DNA of 44,916 nucleotides from an uncultured Oscillospiraceae bacterium (lineage in GTDB: Bacteria > Bacillota > Clostridia > Oscillospirales > Oscillospiraceae). Positions within the stretch are counted from its first letter, which is position 1. Every line of letters begins with the position of its first letter. Of this stretch, positions 14,447 through 22,373 are shown piece after piece. Position numbers and translations under genes: made by a program. The notes below the pieces were generated by a model that ran no database searches, was not told the DNA's origin, and saw only the letters and a list, made by a program, of their open reading frames with translations. The stretch covers positions 1-44,916 of the forward strand of contig CATNCS010000014.1 in assembly GCA_950097245.1 (NCBI GenBank), given 5' to 3'.

Positions 14447-15751
14447 ATGTCTGTTTTGTTTACCAACGTCACCGCTGTGACCATGGACCCGGCCCGGCCG
14501 GCTTTGAAGGACGCCTTTGTGGCGGTGGAGGGGACCAAAATCGCCTCGGTGGGGACGGAGCGCCCCCAGGGGGAGTTTGATCGGGAGATTGACTGCGCCG
14601 GAAAGGTACTGATGCCCGGCTTTGTCAACGCCCACACCCACGTGCCCATGGCCCTGATGCGGGGCTACGGCGGGGGCTGCGACCTGCAGACCTGGCTGAA
14701 CAAGTACATCTTCCCCGCCGAGGACAGGCTGGACGACCGGTGCGTGGCGGCGGGAGCCGCCCTGGGCCTGGCGGAGATGATCGCCTCGGGCACCACCTGT
14801 ATCGCCGACATGTACATGAACACCGAGACCATCGCCAAGACCGTGCTGGAGGCGGGCATCTCCGCCAACCTGGCCTGCGGGGCGGTGTACTTCGGCGACC
14901 CGGCGGACTTCTCCCCCGAGACCTGCAATGACTGCGGAAACCACGTCCGCGTCTACGAGAACTGGCACGGCGCCGGAGACGGCCAGCTGCTGGTGGACGC
15001 CTCCATCCACGCCGAGTACACCTCCTCCGCCCCCGCCTGGGAGTGGGTGGCCAATTTTGCCCAGCAACATGGGCTGCGGATGCACGTCCATGTGTCCGAG
15101 ACCCATTCGGAGCATGAGAAGTGCATCGAAAAATACGGCAAGACCCCCGCCCAGCTCCTGGACCAGTACGGGGTGTGGGCCAACGGCGGCATCGCCGCCC
15201 ACTGCGTCTATCTCTCCGGCGGGGACGCGGAGCTGTTTGCCCAGCGGGGCGTCACCGCCGTCCACAACCCGGTGTCCAACTTAAAGCTGATGTCCGGGGT
15301 GGCTCCCCTGTTCTTCCTGCGGGACTGCGGCATGAACGTGGCCCTGGGCACCGACGGGGTGGCCTCCAACAACAGCCACAACATGTTCGAGGAGATGAAG
15401 ACTGCCGCGCTGGTGCAGAATTACAGCTTTGGAGAGGACCACGGGCAGCTGTCTGCGGCGGACATTCTGGTCATGGCCACCGTCAACGGGGCCAGGGCCC
15501 TGGGCCGGGACACCGGAGTGATCGCCCCGGGCAAAATCGCCGACCTGATCCTGGTGGACTTTACCGCCCCCAACCTCTTCCCCTGCCACGACATCGCGGA
15601 GAACCTGGTCTACTCCGCCGCCCCCTCCAACGTGGTGATGAATATGGCCCGGGGGAAAATCATATATGAAAACGGGACATTCCTCACCCTGGACATGGAC
15701 CGTATCCGGGCCGAGGTGCAAAACTACGCCCTGCCCCATATTTTTGGCTGA
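14447..15751 (+). CDS. mtaD: 5-methylthioadenosine/S-adenosylhomocysteine deaminase
   Basis: 434-residue amidohydrolase that deaminates MTA and SAH to the inosine forms. Metal and substrate residues sit in NAHTHVPMALMRG, the HVHVSETHSEH segment, AAHCVYL and GTDGVASNNS. The C-terminal composite domain closes with PGKIADLILVD. The length is normal. CGAGGAGG precedes the ATG. The pairing with a nucleoside phosphorylase upstream suggests a SAM-byproduct and purine salvage unit. Activity on guanine or other bases cannot be excluded, because the family is broad. Confidence 0.88.
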   Translation: MSVLFTNVTAVTMDPARPALKDAFVAVEGTKIASVGTERPQGEFDREIDCAGKVLMPGFVNAHTHVPMALMRGYGGGCDLQTWLNKYIFPAEDRLDDRCVAAGAALGLAEMIASGTTCIADMYMNTETIAKTVLEAGISANLACGAVYFGDPADFSPETCNDCGNHVRVYENWHGAGDGQLLVDASIHAEYTSSAPAWEWVANFAQQHGLRMHVHVSETHSEHEKCIEKYGKTPAQLLDQYGVWANGGIAAHCVYLSGGDAELFAQRGVTAVHNPVSNLKLMSGVAPLFFLRDCGMNVALGTDGVASNNSHNMFEEMKTAALVQNYSFGEDHGQLSAADILVMATVNGARALGRDTGVIAPGKIADLILVDFTAPNLFPCHDIAENLVYSAAPSNVVMNMARGKIIYENGTFLTLDMDRIRAEVQNYALPHIFG

Positions 15752-15756
15752 CCACG

Positions 15757-15828
15757 TGTAGGGGCGGATATGATCCGCCCGCGATGACTTGGGCATATTG
15801 ACGTCGGGCAGATGATATCCGCCCCTAC
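15757..15828. repeat. Interspersed GTAGGGG palindromic element, copy 5
   Basis: TGTAGGGGCGGATATGATCC at the left and ATGATATCCGCCCCTAC at the right, between mtaD and the flippase. The left half is identical over 23 bases to the half-copy just before the 16S rRNA (26573). Confidence 0.8.
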
Positions 15829-15862
15829 GGAGCGTGCCCCGAAAATCCCAAGGAGGCTGCCT

Positions 15863-17794
15863 ATGGCCCGAAAAGATGCGCAAAAACAGAATACCTTCTT
15901 CGGCGGGGCGGCCATCCTGGCGGTGGGCATCCTGGTGGTGAAGCTCATCGGCATGTTCTACAAGATCCCCCTGGTCAACATCATCGGAGCCCAGGGAAAC
16001 ACCGACTTCACCAACGCCTACAACATCTACGCCGTGCTGCTCACCATCTCCACCGCCGGGCTGCCGGTGGCGGTGTCCAAGCTGGTGAGCGAGGCCAACG
16101 CCCAGGGCCGCCGGGGCCAGGTGCGCCGCACCTTTCAGCTGGCGCTGGGGATGTTCCTGATTCTGGGGGTTGTCTCCTTCTTTGTGATGTACTTCAAGGC
16201 CGATATGCTGGCCGAGATGATGCACGACACCAAGGCCGCCCCCGGAATCCGGGCCCTGTCCCCGGCGGTGGTGTGCGTGGGCTGCCTGGCCGCCCTCCGG
16301 GGCTACACCCAGGGCCACCTGAACATGACCCCCACCTCCGTCTCCCAGATTATCGAGGCCCTGTGCAAGCTGCTCATCGGCCTGTCTCTGGCCTGGTGGC
16401 TGGTGAAGAACGGCCAGCCCCCGGAGACCGCCGCCGCCGGCGCCATCACCGGCGTGACGGTGGGCACCATGGTGGCGCTGGTGTACATGGTGCTGGACTA
16501 CACCTTTAAGGGCGGCCACGACAGCGGCCTGCTCCGGGACGAGCCGGACGCCCCGGTGGACATCATCCGGAATATCCTGCGCATCGCCATCCCCATCACC
16601 CTCAGCTCCTCCATGGTGGGCATCGTCACGGTGATCGACTCCTCCCTGGTCCAGGGCCAGCTCCAGCGGGTGCTGCTGGAAAACCGGGACTGCTGGGCGC
16701 TGTATTCCAGGTTTCAGTTTGTTGATTTCGCCCCCCTGGAGGAGGCCATCTCCAATTGGAAGGCCCTGCTGCCCACCGGGACGGCGGCCACCATCGCCAC
16801 CCTGTCCGGACAGGTGGACGGGGCCCAGGCCGCCCGGGCGGCGGGCGCCGCCCTCACCGGACTGGAGGGGGCCGCCTGGGAGCTCCACACCCTGCTGGAG
16901 TCCATAAGCCGCTCCCTCTACGGCAACTACGGCGCGGCCCTGAATATCTACAACCTGCCCACCTCCCTGATGGCGGCCATTACCGCGTCGGTGATTCCCG
17001 CCGTCTCCGGGGCGCTGGCCCGCCGGGACCGCCGGGGGGCCGCCCGGGTCTCCGGCTCCGCCCTGCGCATCACCGCTCTGCTGGCCTTCCCCATGGGGGT
17101 GGGGCTGTTCGTCATGGGCGAGCCCATTATGCAGCTGCTCTACCCCGCCCTGGAGAAGGACCTGGCCGGGCCCCTGCTGTCCACCCTGGGGCTGGCCACC
17201 GTCTTCGTGTGCATGATGCTGGTGTGCAACTCGGTGCTCCAGGCCCACGGCTTTGTCAACCTGCCCATCCTGGTGATGGTGCTGGGCGGAGGCCTGAAAA
17301 TTTTTACCAACTACAACGTGGTGGCCCTGCCCAAGGTGGGCATCTACGGCGCTCCCGTGGGGAATATCCTGTGCTTCGGCCTGTGCCTGGGGCTGGACCT
17401 GTTCCTCATCGCCCGGGTGATCCCCCGGCGGCCCCGGTATCTGGAGGTCTTCCTCAAGCCCTTTTTGGCCTCCGCCCTCATGGGGGGCGCGGCCTGGGCG
17501 GTGTACGGCCTGGGGTCCAAGGTGGCCGTGACGCTGGGTAAAAAGAGCCTGGAGGCGGCCCTCGCCGCCGGCAAGGACCCCGGCGGGCTGGGCGCGAAGC
17601 TGTGCGATATCTCGGTCAGCTTGCAGCAGGTGCTGGGGCTGAGCCGGACCGGCAACGCCATCATGGCCCTGGGGGCCATCGGGGTGGCGGTGGTTGTCTA
17701 CGGCGTGCTGGTGGTGGCCCTGCGGGCCATCTCCCGGGACGACCTGTCCCTCATGCCCAAGGGGGATAAGATTGCCAGGCTGCTGCATCTGTAA
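15863..17794 (+). CDS. MurJ/SpoVB-type lipid flippase (MOP superfamily)
   Basis: 643-residue polytopic membrane protein. The N-terminus NTFFGGAAILAVGILVVKLI and the KIPLVNIIGAQG segment are typical of the SpoVB/YabM polysaccharide exporter group, which moves lipid-linked precursors across the membrane. The usual length is about 520-550; the excess is largely a hydrophilic insertion at roughly residues 275-345 (from around QLQRVLLENRDC to the LYGNYGAAL segment). ATG 15863 follows AAGGAGG by 6 bases. It is followed by mazG, hup and rqcP, matching the Bacillus yabM-yabN-yabO order. Its exact lipid substrate is unknown. Confidence 0.85.
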   Translation: MARKDAQKQNTFFGGAAILAVGILVVKLIGMFYKIPLVNIIGAQGNTDFTNAYNIYAVLLTISTAGLPVAVSKLVSEANAQGRRGQVRRTFQLALGMFLILGVVSFFVMYFKADMLAEMMHDTKAAPGIRALSPAVVCVGCLAALRGYTQGHLNMTPTSVSQIIEALCKLLIGLSLAWWLVKNGQPPETAAAGAITGVTVGTMVALVYMVLDYTFKGGHDSGLLRDEPDAPVDIIRNILRIAIPITLSSSMVGIVTVIDSSLVQGQLQRVLLENRDCWALYSRFQFVDFAPLEEAISNWKALLPTGTAATIATLSGQVDGAQAARAAGAALTGLEGAAWELHTLLESISRSLYGNYGAALNIYNLPTSLMAAITASVIPAVSGALARRDRRGAARVSGSALRITALLAFPMGVGLFVMGEPIMQLLYPALEKDLAGPLLSTLGLATVFVCMMLVCNSVLQAHGFVNLPILVMVLGGGLKIFTNYNVVALPKVGIYGAPVGNILCFGLCLGLDLFLIARVIPRRPRYLEVFLKPFLASALMGGAAWAVYGLGSKVAVTLGKKSLEAALAAGKDPGGLGAKLCDISVSLQQVLGLSRTGNAIMALGAIGVAVVVYGVLVVALRAISRDDLSLMPKGDKIARLLHL

Positions 17795-17896
17795 AGTTGT
17801 AAAATTCCAGGCCTTGGGGTATTTTAAGACATAAAATGAAAAATTTCCCCCATTCCTGAAAAATTGATAAAAAAGACTTGCTAAGGGAGAAGAATT

Positions 17897-18679
17897 GTGG
17901 TAGATTTTCAAATGGCGAAAGATTATCATATTGATGATTTAATTCAGATTATGGAGCTGCTCCGCGCCCCAGGGGGCTGCCCCTGGGACAGGGCACAGAC
18001 CCACCAGTCCATCCGGGCCAATATGCTGGAGGAGGCCTACGAGGCCGCCGACGCCATCGACTCCATGGACATGGACAACCTGAAGGAGGAGCTGGGGGAC
18101 GTGCTGCTCCAGGTGGTGTTCCACGCCCGCATGGCCCAGGAGGCGGGCGCCTTCACCTTTGACGACGTGGTGGACGGCATCTGTAAAAAGCTGGTCTACC
18201 GCCACCCCCATGTGTTCGGAACGGCGTCCGCCGGCGATCCGGAGGGGGCCCTGTCCGCCTGGGACGCCCAAAAGCGGGCGGAGAAGGGCCAGAGGACCAC
18301 GGCCGACGCCATGGACAGCGTGGCCCGGGCCCTGCCCGCCCTCACCAGGGCGGCCAAGCTCCAGGGCAAGGCGGCAAAGGCGGGCTTCGACTGGAGGGAT
18401 ATCTCCCCCGCCATGGACAAGCTGTCCGAGGAGCTGGAGGAGTTTCAGGCCGCCGTCCGGGAGGACTCCAACGTGGAGGAGGAGCTGGGTGACCTGCTCT
18501 TTGCCGCTGTTAAGGTGGGGCGGTTTGCCGGGGTGGACGGCGAGACCGCCCTGCAGAAGGCCTGCGAGAAGTTTATCCGCCGGTTCCGCGCCGTGGAGCG
18601 GCTGGCGGAGGGGCCGCTGGACGGCCTGGACGTCCCGGCGCTGGAAGCCCTGTGGCGCAGGGCCAAGGAGGAGGCTTAA
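17897..18679 (+). CDS. mazG: Nucleoside triphosphate pyrophosphohydrolase
   Basis: 260 residues with two MazG helical domains: the first with [23 protein letters not shown] and [17 protein letters not shown], the second with [10 protein letters not shown] and [16 protein letters not shown]. The EExxE and ExxD metal motifs are intact in both. It hydrolyses non-canonical NTPs. The start is GTG 17897, since AGGGAGAA lies 6 bases upstream and the ATG at 17912 has none. The B. subtilis counterpart yabN sits in the same gene neighbourhood. Confidence 0.93.
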   Translation: MVDFQMAKDYHIDDLIQIMELLRAPGGCPWDRAQTHQSIRANMLEEAYEAADAIDSMDMDNLKEELGDVLLQVVFHARMAQEAGAFTFDDVVDGICKKLVYRHPHVFGTASAGDPEGALSAWDAQKRAEKGQRTTADAMDSVARALPALTRAAKLQGKAAKAGFDWRDISPAMDKLSEELEEFQAAVREDSNVEEELGDLLFAAVKVGRFAGVDGETALQKACEKFIRRFRAVERLAEGPLDGLDVPALEALWRRAKEEA

Positions 18680-18695
18680 CGCCCGGAAGGGTCTG

Positions 18696-18762
18696 TATTC
18701 ACAGCCAGGAAATTACGCGCCGGAGAGACTGCGTCCGGGCCGGTGGTTCACGGCTGTGAATA
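18696..18762 (+). promoter_or_regulatory. Inverted repeat in the hup leader
   Basis: TATTCACAGCC (18696-18706) and GGCTGTGAATA (18752-18762) are perfect complements 45 bases apart, in the 157-base gap between mazG and hup. They could form a leader stem or two halves of a protein site. Function unknown. Confidence 0.4.
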
Positions 18763-18836
18763 TAGATCAACGGAGGGCTTTAAGTATATATGCAGGCAGC
18801 CTGCGGGCTGTCAATCTATGCACAGGAGGAGAAACT

Positions 18837-19112
18837 ATGAACAAGACCGAACTGATCGCGGCAGTGGCCGAACAGGCCGAGATATCCAAGAAGGACGCCG
18901 AGGCGGCGGTGACCGCCACCATCGACGTCATCGCTGAGGCCCTGCGCAAGGGGGAGAAGGTCCAGCTGGTGGGCTTTGGCTCCTTTGAGGTGAAGACCCG
19001 GGCCGAGCGCATGGGCCGCAATCCCCAGACCAAGGAGCCCATCCCCATTCCCGCCTCCAAGGCCCCGGTGTTCAAGGCCGGCAAGGCCCTGAAGGACGCG
19101 GTGGCCCGCTAA
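18837..19112 (+). CDS. hup: HU-family nucleoid protein
   Basis: 91 residues: [20 protein letters not shown] at the N-terminus, then [14 protein letters not shown] and the DNA-binding arm [20 protein letters not shown]. This is the standard bacterial HU length and motif set; it bends and compacts DNA. AGGAGGAG lies 6 bases before the ATG. It lies between mazG and rqcP, as in many Clostridia. Confidence 0.97.
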   Translation: MNKTELIAAVAEQAEISKKDAEAAVTATIDVIAEALRKGEKVQLVGFGSFEVKTRAERMGRNPQTKEPIPIPASKAPVFKAGKALKDAVAR

Positions 19113-19178
19113 TTGAATTGATTGATCTGGAAGGGGCGCTGCAGGGCAGCGCTCCTCCCTGTTATTAGGAGGAATAGC

Positions 19179-19421
19179 ATGCGACTGGATAAATGGCTCA
19201 AGGTGTCCCGGCTTATCAAGCGGCGCACCGTGGCCAACGAGGCCTGCGACAATGAGCGTGTGTCCGTCAACGGCCGGCCCGTCCGGGCCAGCTACGACGT
19301 GAAGGTGGGCGACCGGCTGGAGTTGAAATTCGGGCAGAACACCGTGAAGGTGGAGGTGCTGGTGGTGGCCGACAACGTGGGCAAGGCGGACGCCGCCGCT
19401 ATGTATAAGGAGATTTTGTAG
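19179..19421 (+). CDS. rqcP: S4-domain RNA-binding protein (RqcP/YabO)
   Basis: 80 residues that form an S4 RNA-binding domain: MRLDKWLKVSRLIKRRTVAN, then SVNGRPVRASYDVKVGDRLE. RqcP works with RqcH in alanine tailing of nascent chains on stalled 50S subunits. TTAGGAGGAA precedes the ATG. Synteny with mazG and hup matches B. subtilis yabN-yabO. The TAG stop lies in the palindromic element that begins at 19417. Confidence 0.88.
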   Translation: MRLDKWLKVSRLIKRRTVANEACDNERVSVNGRPVRASYDVKVGDRLELKFGQNTVKVEVLVVADNVGKADAAAMYKEIL

Positions 19422-19484
19422 GGGCGGCCGTCAGCCCCCGCGGTTCGTGCAATCTTTCTGCGGGCGGATAATATCCGCCCCTAC
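19417..19484. repeat. Interspersed GTAGGGG palindromic element, copy 6
   Basis: TGTAGGGGCGG at the left and ATATCCGCCCCTAC at the right. Its first TAG is the stop codon of rqcP. Confidence 0.8.
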
Positions 19485-19501
19485 GACAGGAGGGATGTCC
19501 G

Positions 19502-20557
19502 GTGAAAAAAAGAATATTTGCCGCCCTGCTGGCGCTGATTGTGTGTTTATCCACTGTGACCGGGTGCCAAAAGAAGCTGGAGCCGGTAAAGGTAGAGTCC
19601 ACCACCTTCGCCATGGACACGATAATGAGCTTTACTGCCTACAGCTGGGATGAGAGAGAGACCCGGCACCTGCTGGACAGGTTGACGGATGACCTGAACG
19701 CGTTGGACAAGCTGCTGTCCGTCACCCGGGAGGACAGCGGCCTTTCCCGGGTCAATCAGTCGAACGGCCGGCCGGTGAAGCTGGAGGAGTATCCCGGTCT
19801 TGTGACGCCGCTGTATCTGGCGCTGCATCTGTGCGAGGTCACCGGGGGAGCGCTGGACATCACCGCCTACCCCGCCGTGAAGGCCTGGGGGTTTACCACC
19901 GGAGAACACCGGGTGCCTGAAACGGACGAGCTGGCGGAGCTGGCGAAGCAAATCGACTATACCGCCGTCAGTCTGGAGGGGGATGTGGTCACCCTTCCCG
20001 CCGGGATGGAGATCGACTTGGGCGCGGTGGCCAAGGGCTTTGCCGGGGATTGGCTGGCCGAACAGGCGCGGGGGGCTGGGGTGGCCTCCGCCCTGCTGGA
20101 CCTGGGCCAGAGCACCATCGTGGCGGTGGGCACTAAGCCCGGCGGATCCCCCTGGCGCATCGGAATCCGGGACCCGGCGGCGGAGGCGGGCTACTTCGCC
20201 GTGGTGGAGCTGGCCGACATGGCCATGGGCACCTCCGGGGGCTACCAGCGGTATTTTGAACAGGACGGCGTCACCTACTGGCACATCCTGGACCCGGACA
20301 CCGCCGCCCCCGCCCGGTCGGGGCTGGCCTCGGTGACGGTGGTGGCACCCTCTGCCATGGACTGCGACGGGCTGTCCACCGCCCTGTTTGTCATGGGCCT
20401 GGAGGAGGGGGCCCAATTCTGGCGGGACCACCCCGAGCTGAAGTTCGAGGCAATTTTTGTGACGGAGGACGGGAAAATCTACCGCACTGCCGGGCTGGAG
20501 GGAAGCTTCTCCCTGGCGGAGGGCTATGAGGACCGGGAGGTGACTGTGCTGGAATGA
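19502..20557 (+). CDS. apbE: FAD:protein FMN transferase, lipoprotein
   Basis: Covalently attaches FMN to Thr/Ser of extracytoplasmic flavoproteins. The 351-residue protein has a lipoprotein signal (MKKRIFAALLALIVCLSTV with lipobox VTGC), FAMDTIMSF, the GGALDITAYPAV segment, GAVAKGFAGDW, LLDLGQS, and a late MDCDGLSTALFV containing the Mg-binding Asp. The start is GTG 19502 with AGGAGGG upstream. The stop overlaps the start of the next gene (ATGA), so it is coupled to the NusG-II and Gx-type genes. Confidence 0.93.
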   Translation: MKKRIFAALLALIVCLSTVTGCQKKLEPVKVESTTFAMDTIMSFTAYSWDERETRHLLDRLTDDLNALDKLLSVTREDSGLSRVNQSNGRPVKLEEYPGLVTPLYLALHLCEVTGGALDITAYPAVKAWGFTTGEHRVPETDELAELAKQIDYTAVSLEGDVVTLPAGMEIDLGAVAKGFAGDWLAEQARGAGVASALLDLGQSTIVAVGTKPGGSPWRIGIRDPAAEAGYFAVVELADMAMGTSGGYQRYFEQDGVTYWHILDPDTAAPARSGLASVTVVAPSAMDCDGLSTALFVMGLEEGAQFWRDHPELKFEAIFVTEDGKIYRTAGLEGSFSLAEGYEDREVTVLE

Positions 20558-20922
20558 AGGTGAAGGTGATTCTGCTTCTGCTCCTTGGGGCGGTGGCCGC
20601 CTCGGCGGCCTGGCTTCTGTTCCGGGACGGGAGCACCCCCTCCCCCACCGCCCGGATTACCCGGGACGGCGTCCTGCTGGAGGAGATCAACCTGAATCAG
20701 GTGGACGCGCCCCGGTCCTTTGTGCTGGAGGATGAGAGCGGGAGCAACACCGTTGCCGTGGAAAAAGGGCGCATCCGCGTGTCGGAGGCCGACTGCCCCG
20801 ACCAGGTCTGCGTCAACCAGGGGTGGATCTCCAGCGAGGCTGTGCCCATTGTCTGCCTGCCCCACAAGCTGATGATCGAAATTGTCAATGGAGGAGGCGG
20901 CCTGGATGGAGCGGCCGGTTAA
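20554..20922 (+). CDS. NusG domain II-containing membrane-anchored protein
   Basis: 122 residues: one N-terminal membrane anchor (VILLLLLGAVAASAAWLLF), then a small extracellular beta domain with the conserved ADCPDQVCVNQGW and PIVCLPHKLMIEI motifs of the NusG-II (DUF1312) family. The three cysteines are conserved in the family. The start overlaps the apbE stop and the 3' end overlaps the next start. Proteins of this kind accompany flavin-based extracellular electron transfer genes in other Firmicutes; that role here is inferred. Confidence 0.82.
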   Translation: MKVKVILLLLLGAVAASAAWLLFRDGSTPSPTARITRDGVLLEEINLNQVDAPRSFVLEDESGSNTVAVEKGRIRVSEADCPDQVCVNQGWISSEAVPIVCLPHKLMIEIVNGGGGLDGAAG

Positions 20923-21418
20923 GGGGGCGGGGCGGATCGCCCGGCTGGCCCTGCTCACCGCCATCGCCCTGACCATCTTTATGGCGGAGGCCCAGATTCC
21001 CGCGCTGACCACCGTCCCCGGGGTCAAGCTGGGGCTGGCCAATATCGTCACCGTCTACATTGTGTTTTCCATGGGACCGGGGGACGCCCTGCTGGTGCTG
21101 TCCGGCCGGGTGTTTCTGGGGGCGGTGTTCTCCGGCCAGCCGATGACCCTGATCTACAGCGCCGCCGGGGGATTTTTGAGCTGGTGCACCCTGATTTTGC
21201 TGCGGAAGCTGCTGACCCGGGACCAGATCTGGCTGGCCAGCCCGGTGGCGGCTGTCTTTCACAACCTGGGCCAGCTGCTGGCCGCCGCCGCCGTCCTGCG
21301 CTCCTGGGCGGTGATGGCCTACCTCCCCTACCTCATCATCGCCGCCGTCATCGCCGGGCTGTTTACCGGAATTGCCGCCCAGGCGCTGATCCGGCGGTTG
21401 GATAAATTGAAAAAATAG
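20906..21418 (+). CDS. Gx transporter family protein (heptaprenyl diphosphate synthase component I-like)
   Basis: 170 residues with about five hydrophobic segments, starting IARLALLTAIALTIFMAEAQ with VPGVKLGLANIVTVY, typical of the Hpre_diP_synt_I/Gx family of ECF-S-like membrane proteins. I chose ATG 20906, 8 bases after GGAGGAGG; the frame is open to 20882. It overlaps the preceding gene by 17 bases. The substrate is not known; a quinone- or flavin-related role is suggested only by context. Confidence 0.8.
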   Translation: MERPVKGAGRIARLALLTAIALTIFMAEAQIPALTTVPGVKLGLANIVTVYIVFSMGPGDALLVLSGRVFLGAVFSGQPMTLIYSAAGGFLSWCTLILLRKLLTRDQIWLASPVAAVFHNLGQLLAAAAVLRSWAVMAYLPYLIIAAVIAGLFTGIAAQALIRRLDKLKK

Positions 21419-21449
21419 ACGGACTGCACAATGTTGGTGCAGTCCGTTT
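21419..21449. terminator. Bidirectional terminator
   Basis: ACGGACTGCAC (21419-21429) pairs with GTGCAGTCCGT (21437-21447), followed by TTT. It sits between the convergent Gx gene (plus) and HTH gene (minus). Confidence 0.75.
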
Positions 21450-21454
21450 CGTGC

Positions 21455-22213
21455 TCAGGAGAGAAGAGCGGGATTTTCCAAAAGTGTGACCTGACCTACA
21501 TCGGTGGGGGCCATGTTCTCCCAGGGCAGGCCGGGGCCGGTGGCCTTTGCGGAGAAGAAATTTTGACCGGCGGTCAGTTCGTCCTTGGTATAGGTAATTC
21601 CAACGATGACAAAGCCGCCGTAGTCAAAGGGGATGTCCTCCAGAGTAAAGGCGGCGGTACCCCGCTTGAGGGTCAGGGGCCGGTGTTCCTCATAGAGCAT
21701 ACCTCGAAAGCCCAGTTCTGAAGCGTATATATCGAGGGTGATGTCCCAGCCGCTCAGTTCGCCGCCGCCCTCTATGGCAAAGGCCAGGTCTACGGTCCGG
21801 TCCTCATGATGGGGGAGGCAGGCGTATTCTATGGCATTTATGGGCGCAGTGGGCGGCTGGGGCGGGTCCAAAATTTCCAGTACCCGGTGGTGGTAATAAA
21901 AATTAAGGCACAAAGAACATATTAGCAGAACACACAGGACGAGAAGCGGCCATTGCTGTCTTCTAGGCGGGGTGGATAGCTTTGCCTCTGACACATCCTC
22001 TGGAGACTCCGGCAAATTTTCCACTCCCAGCAGCTGGCCCACCGTCAGGCCGAAGAGCTTCGACAACGCGATGAGTTTGTCCAGCTCCGGGATGGTCTGG
22101 TCCCCCTCCCACTTGCTGATGGCCTGGCGGGACACCCCCATCTTTTCCCCCAGCTCCTCCTGGGAGAGGCTCAATCCCTTCCGAAGTTCCTGAATGCGCT
22201 GGCCCAATGTCAT
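21455..22213 (-). CDS. XRE-family HTH protein with membrane anchor and extracellular domain
   Basis: 252 residues. Residues 1-70 form a Cro/CI helix-turn-helix (LGQRIQELRKGLSLSQEELG, then VSRQAISKWEGDQTIPEL). One transmembrane segment follows near residue 90 (WPLLVLCVLLICSLCLNFYY), then an extracellular domain of about 140 residues that I do not recognise. This build suggests a membrane-tethered regulator that senses an outside signal. The start is ATG 22213 with GGGAGGTG upstream; the GTG at 22222 overlaps that SD. Confidence 0.75.
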   Translation of the reverse strand: MTLGQRIQELRKGLSLSQEELGEKMGVSRQAISKWEGDQTIPELDKLIALSKLFGLTVGQLLGVENLPESPEDVSEAKLSTPPRRQQWPLLVLCVLLICSLCLNFYYHHRVLEILDPPQPPTAPINAIEYACLPHHEDRTVDLAFAIEGGGELSGWDITLDIYASELGFRGMLYEEHRPLTLKRGTAAFTLEDIPFDYGGFVIVGITYTKDELTAGQNFFSAKATGPGLPWENMAPTDVGQVTLLENPALLS

Positions 22214-22373
22214 AGCGGGCACCTCCCTGTTTTTCCTGCCCCCAGCATACTCTCAAAACCCGGTTTTGGCAACCAGCCGCCGGGTTCTTTTTGTCAACGG
22301 ACGGTTGCGGCCGGCTTTATCATGTATAAATTCCCCCCTGACCGCCAAACTAAGGCGAAAGGAGGGGATTTTT

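Noticed and set aside
15281-17929. An 882-codon minus-strand frame opposite mtaD and the flippase
   Set aside because: It has His/Gly/Gln-rich shadow composition and crosses a palindromic repeat; the plus-strand genes have clear family motifs.
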